This document shows, piece by piece, positions 47,134 through 56,800 of a stretch of 62,818 nucleotides of DNA. The stretch is from NCBI GenBank assembly GCA_900315935.1, contig ONBB01000010.1, positions 1 to 62,818 of the forward strand, written 5' to 3'. A program made the position numbers and the translations under genes. Positions within the stretch are counted from its first letter, which is position 1. Every line of letters starts with the position of its first letter. The notes beneath the pieces are model-generated. The model was not told the origin of the DNA, ran no database searches, and saw only the letters and a program-made list of their open reading frames with translations. Source of the stretch: an uncultured Bacteroidales bacterium (GTDB lineage Bacteria > Bacteroidota > Bacteroidia > Bacteroidales > P3).

Positions 47134-48359
47134 TGCCCAAGAAACCCACCCACGAAGAACACTGCTCCTTTTGCGGCCGCCCTGCCTCGCAGGCGGGTAT
47201 GCTGCTGGCCGGACTCAACGGATTCATCTGCCACGACTGCAACGACCAGGCTGTAAAAATCTTCCGTGAACAAACGGCAGTCAACCAAAAGGAAAACTTC
47301 AAAATCCAGGATTCCGACATCCCGCGGCCACAGGAGATAAAGACTTTCCTCGACCAATACGTCATCGGTCAGGACGATGCCAAGCGGGTGCTCTCGGTGG
47401 CCGTGTACAACCACTACAAGCGCCTGAAATACAATGCCGAGCATGGCGACAAGAACGACGTGGAGATTGAGAAGTCCAATATCATCCTGGTGGGCGAGAC
47501 CGGCACCGGCAAGACCCTCCTGGCCCGCACCATCGCACGTCTGCTCAAGGTGCCATTCTGCATTGCCGACGCCACCACGCTGACCGAGGCCGGCTATGTG
47601 GGCGACGATGTCGAGAACGTCCTCGTGCGCCTGCTCCAGGCGGCCGACTACGATGTGGCTGCCGCACAGCGCGGCATCGTCTTCATCGACGAGATAGACA
47701 AGATAGCCCGCAAGAGCGAGAACACCTCCATCACGCGCGACGTCAGCGGCGAAGGTGTGCAGCAGGCCCTGCTCAAACTGCTCGAAGGCGCACAGGTATC
47801 GGTGCCACCCGAAGGCGGACGCAAGCACCCCGAGCAGAAGCTCATCACCATCGACACCCGCAACATACTCTTCATCTGCGGCGGTGCCTTCGACGGTGTC
47901 GAACGCTCCATCGCCGCACGTGTGGGCACCAGCCAGATAGGCTTCAAGGACGACGACACGCGCCGCCAGATCGACCGCAAGAACCTTCTGCAATATATCC
48001 AGCCGATGGACCTCAAGAAGTTCGGCCTTATCCCCGAGCTGGTGGGCCGCTTCCCGGTGCTAACCTACCTCCAGCCGCTCGACCGCGATGCCCTGCGCCG
48101 CATCCTCACCGAGCCCAGGAACGCCCTTGTCAAGCAGTACCAGGAGCTGTTCCGCATGGACAGCGTCGAGCTGCAAATCCCAACCGAGACCCTCGACCTC
48201 GTCGTCGATCGCGCCGTCGAGTACAAACTCGGCGCCCGCGGCCTGCGCTCCATTATGGAGGGCATCATGACCGACATCATGTTCGACCTGCCGCAGCAGC
48301 CCAAAGGCTCCACCTTCACCCTCACGCCCGACATGGCAGAAAAGAAATTCCGCCTATAG
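47133..48359 (+). CDS. clpX: ClpX, ATP-dependent unfoldase of ClpXP
   Basis: A 408-residue AAA+ protein that unfolds substrates for ClpP. The zinc finger has Cys11, Cys14, Cys33 and Cys36. Walker A GETGTGKT is at 121-128, Walker [11 protein letters not shown] is at about 180-189, and the pore and RKH-loop region ([11 protein letters not shown]) follows. The start is fixed by the zinc finger and by the 1-nt overlap with rodA. ClpP is not in the window. Confidence 0.97.
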   Translation: MPKKPTHEEHCSFCGRPASQAGMLLAGLNGFICHDCNDQAVKIFREQTAVNQKENFKIQDSDIPRPQEIKTFLDQYVIGQDDAKRVLSVAVYNHYKRLKYNAEHGDKNDVEIEKSNIILVGETGTGKTLLARTIARLLKVPFCIADATTLTEAGYVGDDVENVLVRLLQAADYDVAAAQRGIVFIDEIDKIARKSENTSITRDVSGEGVQQALLKLLEGAQVSVPPEGGRKHPEQKLITIDTRNILFICGGAFDGVERSIAARVGTSQIGFKDDDTRRQIDRKNLLQYIQPMDLKKFGLIPELVGRFPVLTYLQPLDRDALRRILTEPRNALVKQYQELFRMDSVELQIPTETLDLVVDRAVEYKLGARGLRSIMEGIMTDIMFDLPQQPKGSTFTLTPDMAEKKFRL

Positions 48360-48403
48360 CACCCCACTATAAGCGGAACCATTTGTTCGGTAGCGAGTAA
48401 CCC

Positions 48404-49459
48404 CTATTCCGGCAGGGTGATTTCTTTGAAGCGGCGCTGGCGTTGCTGCCAGCGTTCACGGGCGTACTGCTGCATGTCGGCCACCTGGTCGCTCTCGTCG
48501 ATAATCTCGAGGCCGAAGATGGTCTCGATGATGTCCTCCAGTGTGATGATGCCCTGGAAAGCACCGAACTCGTCGATGATGCCGGCGATTTGTTCCTTGT
48601 GGCGCAGCAGATTGTCCCAGATGTCGGCCACCGACATCTCGTCGTTGAACAGCGGTATAGTGCGTTTAATCTGCCCCAAGGTGGTGGCGAAGTGGTCCTC
48701 GGCCAGCTGCTCGAGGGCCTCGCTGCGCAGCACATAGCCAGTGATGAAGTCCTCTTCCTCGGCATAGACGGGGATGCGCGAGAAGTGGGAGTACTCCGGC
48801 TGGCGGTAGAAGTCGCGCAGGGTCATGCCCTCCGGGGCCGTGGCGGCGACGACACGGGGGGTCATCACGTCGTAAGCCTTGACGGTGGAGAGCTTGATGA
48901 CGTTCTGTATAATCTTGTTTTCGTCGCGGTCGATGACGCCTTCGTCCTCGCCCATATCGGCCATGGCGGCCACCTCTTCGCGGCTGACCACTGCCTCCTC
49001 CTCGTCGCGCGGCGCGATAAGGCGGGTGAGCCACTGGATGAGGATGACTATCGGGTAGAGGATGGTGATGAGGGTGCGAATGGTGTAGGCCGTGAACGAC
49101 ATCAGACGACGCCACTGTGTGGTGCCGATGGTCTTGGGGATAATCTCGGAGAAGACCAGGATGAGGATGGTGGTGATGGCCGAGACGAGGCCGAACCAGT
49201 GGCTACCGAATACCTCGGTGGCCTGCTTGCCCACGCCGGCAGCGCCGACGGTGTTGGCTATCGTGTTGAGTGCCAGGATGGCGGCGATGGCTTGGGCATT
49301 GTCCTGTTTGTAGCGTTTGAAGAGCGGTGCCGACCGATCGCCCTCGTCTTCGCGCATGCTGATATAGGACAGCGGGGTGGACATCAATACCGACTCCAAT
49401 ATGGAACAGAGGAACGATATCAGCATCGCACCGAGCAGAAATACAAGCAGTAGTGTCAT
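48404..49459 (-). CDS. CNNM/HlyC-CorC-type membrane protein with CBS domains
   Basis: A 351-residue protein. The DUF21 membrane domain (about 1-150, four hydrophobic segments, with EIIPKTIG near 105-112) is followed by a CBS pair (about 200-320, DVMTPRVVAATAPEGM and IIDEFGAFQGIITLEDIIE). It lacks the C-terminal CorC_HlyC domain seen in many relatives. Family members are linked to magnesium or other divalent cation efflux. It has its own canonical promoter. Confidence 0.9.
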   Translation of the reverse strand: MTLLLVFLLGAMLISFLCSILESVLMSTPLSYISMREDEGDRSAPLFKRYKQDNAQAIAAILALNTIANTVGAAGVGKQATEVFGSHWFGLVSAITTILILVFSEIIPKTIGTTQWRRLMSFTAYTIRTLITILYPIVILIQWLTRLIAPRDEEEAVVSREEVAAMADMGEDEGVIDRDENKIIQNVIKLSTVKAYDVMTPRVVAATAPEGMTLRDFYRQPEYSHFSRIPVYAEEEDFITGYVLRSEALEQLAEDHFATTLGQIKRTIPLFNDEMSVADIWDNLLRHKEQIAGIIDEFGAFQGIITLEDIIETIFGLEIIDESDQVADMQQYARERWQQRQRRFKEITLPE

Positions 49460-49482
49460 TTCGTCATTGATAATTCAGGGTG

Positions 49483-49513
49483 CAAAGATACGAAGGATTT
49501 GCGAGGTGGCAAA
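49483..49513 (-). promoter_or_regulatory. Promoter for CNNM gene
   Basis: Minus-strand -33 TTTG (49513-49510) and -7 TATCTTTG (49490-49483) with 19-nt spacing. Confidence 0.8.
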
Positions 49514-49545
49514 ATTTTTGTTAAACGAGGGCCGAATCATGGCGG

Positions 49546-49608
49546 TTATCTAGGGGATCTCTAGGGGAAAACATAGGCCCTTTCCCATTATTTCCCATCG
49601 ATGGGAAA
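49546..49608. repeat. 11-bp CCCTA pair and TTTCCCATCGATGGGAAA palindrome
   Basis: Two CTAGGGGA units 11 bp apart (49551 and 49562) are followed by an 18-bp perfect palindrome (49591-49608). It lies just beyond the stop of the GH2-like gene. Confidence 0.7.
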
Positions 49609-49636
49609 ATTTGGATACTTTTTGCTTGTTCCGCCC

Positions 49637-51157
49637 CTATGGGGACAGGTCTCCCCGGCTGCCTGCGGCATTGAAGACGGGGACAATTTCATCGAGCGGG
49701 AAACCCGAGAGGAAGGCTCCCTGGAGGCGGGGCTCGCTGCGCACGAGCGCCCAGAAGTCAGCCAGGGTGCCAGCGGTGGGCGTAACCATGGCGGGGATGC
49801 AGGGTATGTGCGGGGGTATGTTCTTGAGGTAGCGGCGCAGGAGCGAAGGCGAGGGGTTGGGGGGCGAGGCGAGGTCGGTGGCGCGCGGTGCCCAGTGCGA
49901 GGGGAGGACGATGGGGCGCGAGTTGTCCTTGGTGCGCAGGAAGCGATACGCCTCGTCGAGGCAGCGGCCGGCCAAGCCATCGGAGGCGAGGCACCAAGCC
50001 ACCACGGAGGGGTGGTTGCGGTAGCGACGGTAGAGGTTGAAGGTGCGGTCAAGCACGGGGTTGAGCCATCGCCCGTCGTCCAGCACCGCAGGATCAGAGG
50101 GGCAGATGTTGGCCTGCGGCCAGAGGAAGATGCCGAGCGAGTCGCAGAGGTGCACCCAGTAGTCGTCGGGCGGATGGTTCAGCGTGCGGACAGCGTTGAA
50201 CCCCAGTTGTTTCAGCATGACGGCGGTGCGACGCATCTCGCTGCGCGGGACGTGCTGGCCGCCGAGGGGCGACTGCTCCAGGCGGTTCAGTCCGCGCAGC
50301 TCGACAGGGCGCCCGTTGAGCAGCAACTGGCCGCGGCGGATGTCGAGGCGGCGGAAGCCGATGTGCTTCACCAGGCGGTGCGTCTCACGGCCGGTGGCAT
50401 CGAGGAGGCGTATGGTGAGCGGGTAGAGTGCGGGGGTGCTGTCGCTCCAGGGCTCGACAAGACCCACCTGCGGCTCGAGGCTGACGAACCAGTCGCCCGA
50501 CCGCAGCGCTTTGCGCACGGTGCGGCCTAGGATTTCCACCTCGACGGTGCCGCCCGACACCTCGCGGCTGAGGTCCACCATGACGTCGAGGCGGCCCGTG
50601 CGGTAGTCGGCCGTGTCGAGGGTGGCGTCGATGCGGATGTCGGAGATATAAGTGGTGGGAAGCGAATAGAGCGTGATGTCGCGTGTGATGCCAGCAGCGG
50701 GGTAGGCATCCTCCAGGTGACGGCCGGTAGGCCGGCGCAGCAGGCGCACCTCCATGCGGTTGGTGCCACCGTTGAGGTAGCGCGTGATATCCCATTCGGC
50801 AGGCGTCTTCGAGTCCTCGCTGTAGCCCACCTGGCGCCTGTTGACGTAGAGGTAGAGCGCGGGGCCGGCGGCGGCGAAGCTGACCACGGTGCGGCGCCCC
50901 TGCCAGTGGGGCGGCAGGGTGAAATGGCGCTGGAGGACAAGCACCGAGTCAGTGAGCGGGCGGTTCATGGGCAGGCAGACCGAGTCGGCGCCACGCACGG
51001 CCCAAAGGCCGCCGAGCGGCCGCTGCCAGTCGCCCTCGGGGATGATGCAGTCGTGCGGCTGCAGTTTGTTGAGACGGTAGGCGGCGGTGTCGCGCCAGTG
51101 CTGGGCGCGGGCTCCGACGGCGACCAGAAGCAGTATGAGCAGCAGCGTCTTTTTCAT
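49637..51157 (-). CDS. Glycoside hydrolase family 2-like protein, probably inactive
   Basis: A 506-residue exported protein (signal peptide to GARAQ, residue 19). It has the GH2 order: sugar-binding jellyroll (about 40-165), immunoglobulin-like domain (about 168-270), and a truncated TIM-barrel start. Against LacZ-type enzymes the active-site motifs are altered: RLEQSP at 292-297 where RHEHHP is usual, QANIC for EANIE at 348-352, and CLASDG at 389-394 where the acid/base Glu of GNESG should be. The protein ends early, and no nucleophile segment is seen. Likely a binding or structural protein. Confidence 0.85.
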   Translation of the reverse strand: MKKTLLLILLLVAVGARAQHWRDTAAYRLNKLQPHDCIIPEGDWQRPLGGLWAVRGADSVCLPMNRPLTDSVLVLQRHFTLPPHWQGRRTVVSFAAAGPALYLYVNRRQVGYSEDSKTPAEWDITRYLNGGTNRMEVRLLRRPTGRHLEDAYPAAGITRDITLYSLPTTYISDIRIDATLDTADYRTGRLDVMVDLSREVSGGTVEVEILGRTVRKALRSGDWFVSLEPQVGLVEPWSDSTPALYPLTIRLLDATGRETHRLVKHIGFRRLDIRRGQLLLNGRPVELRGLNRLEQSPLGGQHVPRSEMRRTAVMLKQLGFNAVRTLNHPPDDYWVHLCDSLGIFLWPQANICPSDPAVLDDGRWLNPVLDRTFNLYRRYRNHPSVVAWCLASDGLAGRCLDEAYRFLRTKDNSRPIVLPSHWAPRATDLASPPNPSPSLLRRYLKNIPPHIPCIPAMVTPTAGTLADFWALVRSEPRLQGAFLSGFPLDEIVPVFNAAGSRGDLSP

Positions 51158-51168
51158 AAATCGAGGTG

Positions 51169-51176
51169 CAAAGATA
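51169..51176 (-). promoter_or_regulatory. -7 box for GH2-like gene
   Basis: TATCTTTG on the minus strand, 12 nt before the start codon, divergent from rsgA. Confidence 0.6.
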
Positions 51177-51208
51177 CAACTTTTTCCTCACACGTGGGAA
51201 ATATTTCG

Positions 51209-51216
51209 TAATTTTG
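51209..51216 (+). promoter_or_regulatory. -7 box for rsgA
   Basis: TAATTTTG followed by CAGCC, 13 nt before the rsgA ATG. Confidence 0.6.
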
Positions 51217-51228
51217 CAGCCTCAAACG

Positions 51229-52164
51229 ATGAAAGAAGGACTTGTCATACGCACCACCGGCAGCTGGTATCGGGTGCTGGAAACCGACGGCGTGCAGCAC
51301 GACTGCCGCCTGCGCGGCAACTACCGCCTGCGCGGCAACAAGCAGACCAACCCGGTGGCCGTGGGCGACCGTGTGCACTACGAGCTGCAGGACGATGGCA
51401 CCGGCGTCATCCACGAGGTGGAGGACCGCCGCAACTATATCGTGCGCAAGTCGACCAAACTCAGCAAGCAGACCCACGTCATCGCCTCGAACATCGACCT
51501 GCTGTGCGTGGTGGCCACCATGGGGCTTCCGCGCACCTCTACCGGCTTCATCGACCGCCTGCTGGTTACGGCCGAGGCGTACCACATACCGGCATGCCTC
51601 GTCTTCAACAAGGTGGACCTCTACGACGAGGAGCTGTGGGCGGTGCAGCACGAGTTGAGCGACCTCTACCGCACGGCAGGCTACCCCGTGCTGGAAACCT
51701 CGACCCTCACCGGGCTGGGCATCGGGGCGCTGCGCGAGGCCATCGCAGGCAAGACCGTTCTCTTCAGCGGCCACAGCGGCGTGGGCAAGAGCGCCTTGCT
51801 CAACGCCCTCAGCCCAGGGCTGAACCTACGCGTGGGCGATCTGTCGGACTGGAGCCTCAAAGGCAAGCATACCACCACCTTCGCCGAAATCCACCCCATC
51901 CCACTCACCACTCACCACTCACCACTCACCACCTACCTGATCGACACCCCCGGCATCAAGGAGTTCGGCATGGTGGACTTCAACGAGCAGGAGCTCTCGC
52001 ACTTTTTCCCCGAGATGCGGGCCGTGTTGCCGGAGTGCTATTTCTCCAACTGCACCCACCGCCACGAGCCGCGCTGCGCCGTGAAGGCCGCCGTCGAAGA
52101 GGGCCGCATCAGCGCCGAGCGTTACCAGAACTACCTCAATATACTTCTCGGCATCGAAGAGTAG
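51229..52164 (+). CDS. rsgA: Ribosome small-subunit-dependent GTPase A
   Basis: A circularly permuted GTPase that checks 30S maturation. The 311-residue protein has an OB fold (about 1-70), NKVD (G4) at 127-130, the P-loop SGHSGVGKSALLNAL at 180-194, DTPG (G3) at 239-242 and a zinc-binding C-terminus (CYFSNCTHRHEPRC). A CACTCAC heptamer array (51902-51929) codes for the extra stretch LTTHHSPLTT at about 226-235, between switch I and the G3 strand. The ATG at 51229 fits the promoter and the OB-fold start. Confidence 0.96.
   Translation: MKEGLVIRTTGSWYRVLETDGVQHDCRLRGNYRLRGNKQTNPVAVGDRVHYELQDDGTGVIHEVEDRRNYIVRKSTKLSKQTHVIASNIDLLCVVATMGLPRTSTGFIDRLLVTAEAYHIPACLVFNKVDLYDEELWAVQHELSDLYRTAGYPVLETSTLTGLGIGALREAIAGKTVLFSGHSGVGKSALLNALSPGLNLRVGDLSDWSLKGKHTTTFAEIHPIPLTTHHSPLTTYLIDTPGIKEFGMVDFNEQELSHFFPEMRAVLPECYFSNCTHRHEPRCAVKAAVEEGRISAERYQNYLNILLGIEE
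51902..51929 (+). repeat. CACTCAC heptamer array inside rsgA
   Basis: Four exact 7-bp units inside the GTPase domain coding sequence. Confidence 0.92.
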
Positions 52165-52219
52165 CGAGCCCTGCATGTTGCTGCGCTATACATATTATAT
52201 AATAAATACAATCATCAAA

Positions 52220-53032
<813 letters not shown>

Positions 53033-53051
53033 GCTCCCGGCGGAGGGGTGT

Positions 53052-54524
53052 CTACTTGCCCTGCTTGATGCGGCCGAGCAGTTCGAGCGCCTCCTTGACC
53101 AGGGCGGGTTTGGTGGCCTGCAGCGACTGCTGGCGGAACTCTATCTTTTGCAGCCAGTACAGCGCCTCGTCGGGATCCTTGTCTACGCTGCTGCCGTAGT
53201 AATAGATGCGCCCCAGCTCCAGCATGGCCTCCGGACTCCCTTGGTTGGCGGCCCGGGTGTACCAATGGATGGCTTTTTTCGTGTCTTTCCGCTTCCCGGC
53301 CGTGCCGTGGTGGTAGCGCGTGGCCAGCTCGTACTGGTCGGCGGCCGTGGATGGGTCGTCCGATATGGCGCGTGGTTTGGCCTGTGTGTTGCCGCCAGTC
53401 TGATTTTTGTTCGTGCTGGAGGACTGCTGCCGGGATGCCGACTGCTGTTTTTTGCGTGCCGGGAGGTCGGTTTTTATCAGCTGCTCCACGTCACCCTTCA
53501 GCACATCGTGCATCTTGCTGCGCTGTGCCCATGCCTTCTTGGCCCACATCTCCGCCTTGGACAGGTCGGCCTGCACTCCGTTGCCGTGGAAATATGCCAG
53601 CGCCACCTCCCCCTGCGCGTTGGCATTGCCCCCGGAGGCCGCCTTGCTGTACCACTCGAAGGCCTTCCTTAGGTCCTTCTTCGCGCCTATGCCATCCTTG
53701 TAGCATTCGGCCAGCATAAGCTGTGCGGTAGTGTATCCTTTCTCGGCCGACTGTGTCCACAGCTCTACCGCCTTTTCGGGACTGTGCTCCACACCGTCCC
53801 CGTTGAAGTATGCCTCGCCCCGGCTGTACAGCTCCGCTGCCGAAACCTGCTTCGGCTGCGGCGTGCTGCTGCCTGTCGTGCCGGTGCTGGATGTGGTCGA
53901 AGTCGATTGTGGCGTGGCGGCCGGTGCCTGCGTCTTCGCGCACTCTTCGGCGAGTTTCAGGTAAGAAGCCAAAAAAGTCTGTTGCATGCTGTCCAGTTCG
54001 TTCTCCTGCGCTTTGGCTTTCTTGAACCAGTTCAGCGCCTGGCGGCAGTCCTTTGCCACGCCCTCGCCGTAATAGTAGCAGAGGCCGAGGTTGTACTGCG
54101 CCGCGGCATCCCCCTGGTTGGCCGCCTTGGTGTACCAGTAGACGGCCTGCTTGTAGTCCTTTGCCACGCCCTCGCCGTTATAGTAGCTGTTGCCGAGGTT
54201 GTTCTGCGCCGCGGCAAACCCCTGGTTGGCGGCCTTGGTGTACCAGTAGACGGCCTGCTTCTTGTCCTGCGCCACGCCCTCGCCGTTATCGTAGCAGACG
54301 CCGAGGTTGAACTGCGCCTCGGCATGCCCCTGGTTGGCGGCCTTGGTGTACCAGTAGACGGCCTGCTTGTAGTCATACGCCACATAGTAGCAGATGCCGA
54401 GGTTGTACTGCGCCACCTTGTCGCCTCGCTCGGCGGCAGCCCGGTAGTCGGAAGCCTTCTGCCCCCACAGCGGGGCGGCCAGCAGGGCCAGGAAGAAAAG
54501 GATAAGTGTCTTCTTCATCGTCAT
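53052..54524 (-). CDS. Sel1-repeat (TPR-like) exported protein
   Basis: A 490-residue periplasmic protein with a signal peptide ending PLWGQ. Sel1-like repeats of 36 residues fill about 30-170 (QAVYWYTKAANQG recurring), with further repeats at about 228-340 and 395-470. These are separated by Ser/Thr/Gln-rich linkers. At the DNA level three consecutive 108-bp units near 54.03-54.39 kb are nearly identical. Sel1 proteins act as scaffolds; the partner is unknown. A structured leader or RNA lies upstream. Confidence 0.9.
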   Translation of the reverse strand: MTMKKTLILFFLALLAAPLWGQKASDYRAAAERGDKVAQYNLGICYYVAYDYKQAVYWYTKAANQGHAEAQFNLGVCYDNGEGVAQDKKQAVYWYTKAANQGFAAAQNNLGNSYYNGEGVAKDYKQAVYWYTKAANQGDAAAQYNLGLCYYYGEGVAKDCRQALNWFKKAKAQENELDSMQQTFLASYLKLAEECAKTQAPAATPQSTSTTSSTGTTGSSTPQPKQVSAAELYSRGEAYFNGDGVEHSPEKAVELWTQSAEKGYTTAQLMLAECYKDGIGAKKDLRKAFEWYSKAASGGNANAQGEVALAYFHGNGVQADLSKAEMWAKKAWAQRSKMHDVLKGDVEQLIKTDLPARKKQQSASRQQSSSTNKNQTGGNTQAKPRAISDDPSTAADQYELATRYHHGTAGKRKDTKKAIHWYTRAANQGSPEAMLELGRIYYYGSSVDKDPDEALYWLQKIEFRQQSLQATKPALVKEALELLGRIKQGK

Positions 54525-54584
54525 TCTTTTTTTTCTGTTTCCGCCCGCCGCCCCTCGCGCGCATATTCATATATTATATAATAA

Positions 54585-54796
54585 AGAAGCGTGGGCTGAT
54601 ATACCACGTCTCCCGTAAGAGGTTGTGAGAGGGACCTTGACATGTAGAAGTAGCAAACAGCCCACGTCATAAACGACGCGAACCGTCACACTATCCTTGC
54701 ATGTCATTGAAACTCTCACATTTCTTACGGCAAGAACGAGCATAACGCTTCGTTGTTTAATTCACTGTCGGCCCCGGCCGCCGTCGCAGCCGAAAC
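54585..54796 (-). ncRNA. Candidate structured RNA, pseudoknotted long hairpin (6S-like or 5' leader)
   Basis: Nested minus-strand stems: 54613-54620 with 54723-54730 (8 bp), 54624-54631 with 54713-54720 (8 bp), 54638-54644 with 54700-54706 (7 bp). A small inner hairpin pairs 54675-54678 with 54684-54687. A loop segment (54658-54666) can pair over 9 bp with 54590-54598 outside the stem, a pseudoknot or a switch. It has a canonical promoter. It could be a 6S-type RNA or a regulatory leader of the Sel1 gene 66 nt further on. Identity is not established. Confidence 0.5.
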
Positions 54797-54802
54797 CGAG
54801 TG

Positions 54803-54834
54803 CAAAAATACAAACTTTTTCCCACATAGCCAAA
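54803..54834 (-). promoter_or_regulatory. Promoter of candidate RNA/Sel1 gene
   Basis: Minus-strand -33 TTTG (54834-54831) and -7 TATTTTTG (54810-54803) with 20-nt spacing. Confidence 0.75.
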
Positions 54835-55241
54835 TTTATTTTTTCCGTCGCAGGGAAAACCTCTCCCCGCCTAACCCCTCATCAATGCCCTTGGAGAGGA
54901 AGAAGAGGGGAAGAAGGTGATACCTTTAGCACCCTGTAAATCAACCTATTGCAAGTCTGCCAAAATGGTGCAAAAACGGTATGGTGTGCGAAAAATTGCC
55001 TTAACATTGTATCTCTCTGTCAGTGAACAATATAGAATGTTTTTTGGGGCATTTTTCACGGATTAGGATGATTTGGGGGTCAAATTACGCTGGTGGATCC
55101 CTCGGGTGGCCGTTTTTTGCCCCGTAGGAAACGCGGTGAGTACATTTTTTATTCCTCACTACATTCCTTTATTTCAATATTTTACATATTTTAACATAAT
55201 TGTGAAATGTTAAAAAATGTTTACATATTGGAAATATTTCG
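54835..55241. other. Intergenic stretch ahead of acpP
   Basis: No gene is supported in these 407 bp. The right part is very AT-rich and probably holds upstream promoter elements of acpP. The middle (about 54950-55130) has short GC-rich blocks that I cannot assign. Confidence 0.5.
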
Positions 55242-55249
55242 TTACTTTG
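55242..55249 (+). promoter_or_regulatory. -7 box for acpP operon
   Basis: TTACTTTG followed by CACCC, 31 nt before the acpP ATG, a close match to the -7 consensus. Confidence 0.65.
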
Positions 55250-55280
55250 CACCCAGTTTTATCATAAAAATCAAAGAAAA

Positions 55281-55517
55281 ATGTCAGAAATTGCAACTAA
55301 AGTAACCAGCATCATCACCGAGAAACTCGGTGTGGAAGAAAGCCAGGTGGTCCCCGAAGCCAGCTTCACCAATGACCTTGGCGCCGACTCCCTCGACACC
55401 GTCGAGCTGATTATGGAGCTTGAGAAAGAATTCGACCTTTCGATTCCCGATGAGGAAGCCGAGAAGATCGTTACCGTTGGCGACGCCATCGCTTTCATCG
55501 AAAACGCAAAGAAGTAA
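55281..55517 (+). CDS. acpP: Acyl carrier protein
   Basis: A 78-residue acidic four-helix carrier for fatty acid synthesis. The phosphopantetheine attachment motif [12 protein letters not shown] is at about 35-46 (Ser38). First gene of an acpP-fabF-rnc operon, the usual Bacteroidota order. It is followed 31 nt later by fabF. Confidence 0.98.
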   Translation: MSEIATKVTSIITEKLGVEESQVVPEASFTNDLGADSLDTVELIMELEKEFDLSIPDEEAEKIVTVGDAIAFIENAKK

Positions 55518-55548
55518 CTCCTAGCGAGTTCAGCGCTCTTTCCGCTCT

Positions 55549-56796
55549 ATGAAGTTGAAAAGAGTAGTTGTTACCGGTCTCGGCGCGCTCACCCCTATTG
55601 GCAACAATGTCCCCGAGTTGTGGGATGCCTTGGTCAAAGGTGTGAGCGGTGCCGGACCAATAACACGTTTCGATGCCTCCAAGTTCAAAAGCCAGATTGC
55701 TTGCGAGCTCAAAGGCTTCAATCCTCTCGACTACTTCGATCGGAAGGAGCTCCGCCTCCTCGACAACTACAGTGTCTATGGCCTGATTACTGTTGACGAG
55801 GCACTCCGCGATGCAGGTCTGCTCGACTCTCCAGTCGACAAGACCCGTTTCGGTGTTGTGTGGGGTTCCGGCATGGGCGGTGTGAAAAGTCTTCAGGACG
55901 AGTTGATTGAGTTCGGCCGATCGGAAGACGGACAGCCCCGTTTCAGCCCCTACTGGATACCTAAAGTCATCGTCGACATCTGTGCCGGCCAGATTGCCAT
56001 CCGCCACGGCTTGCAGGGTCCCAACTACTGCACCACTGCGGCCTGCGCCACATCGGCGGTGGCCATTGGCGACGCCTTCGACCTTATCCGCCTCGGCAAG
56101 GCCGACCTTATGGTGGCCGGTGGGTCGGAATGCGCCGTCATCGAGGCAGGCATCGGAGGCTTTGGCAACATGCGAGCCCTCTCCACCCGCAACGACGACC
56201 CCAAGACCGCCTCGCGCCCCTTCGACAAAGACCGCGACGGATTTGTCCTCGGCGAGGGCTCTGCTGCCCTCATCCTCGAGGAATTGGAGCATGCCCAGGC
56301 GCGCGGTGCCAAGATATATGCCGAAATTACCGGCACGGGGCTTTCGGCCGACGCATTCCACATCACCGCTTCGCACCCCGATGGAGCAGGCGTTATCCTC
56401 GCCATGCGCCAGGCGGTGGAAGAGTCGGGCATGGCCATCACCGATGTGGACCACATCAACACCCACGGCACCTCCACCCCCATCGGCGACATCTCCGAAC
56501 CCAAGGCCATCATCGGCCTCTTCGGCGACCACGCCTACCGCATGGCCATCAACTCCACCAAGTCGATGACCGGCCACCTATTGGGAGCCGCCGGCGCAGT
56601 GGAGGCCATCGCCACCATCCTCACCATCAAGCACGGTGTGGTGCCTCCCACCATCAACCACTTCACCGACGACCCCGAAATCGTTCCCCTCGACTTTACT
56701 TTCAACCAGGCAAAGACCCGTAACGTCGACTTCGCCATCAGCAACGCTTTCGGCTTCGGAGGCCACAACGTCTGTCTGGCCTTCAGAAAGTACTAG
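55549..56796 (+). CDS. fabF: 3-oxoacyl-ACP synthase II
   Basis: Condenses acyl-ACP with malonyl-ACP in fatty acid elongation. The 415-residue thiolase-fold enzyme has the active-site Cys in TTAACATSAVAIGDA at about 161-175, the two His in NTHGTSTPIGD and NSTKSMTGHLLGAAG, and a C-terminal NAFGFGGHN. It is directly followed by rnc, with a 4-nt gap. Confidence 0.98.
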   Translation: MKLKRVVVTGLGALTPIGNNVPELWDALVKGVSGAGPITRFDASKFKSQIACELKGFNPLDYFDRKELRLLDNYSVYGLITVDEALRDAGLLDSPVDKTRFGVVWGSGMGGVKSLQDELIEFGRSEDGQPRFSPYWIPKVIVDICAGQIAIRHGLQGPNYCTTAACATSAVAIGDAFDLIRLGKADLMVAGGSECAVIEAGIGGFGNMRALSTRNDDPKTASRPFDKDRDGFVLGEGSAALILEELEHAQARGAKIYAEITGTGLSADAFHITASHPDGAGVILAMRQAVEESGMAITDVDHINTHGTSTPIGDISEPKAIIGLFGDHAYRMAINSTKSMTGHLLGAAGAVEAIATILTIKHGVVPPTINHFTDDPEIVPLDFTFNQAKTRNVDFAISNAFGFGGHNVCLAFRKY

Positions 56797-56800
56797 CGCA

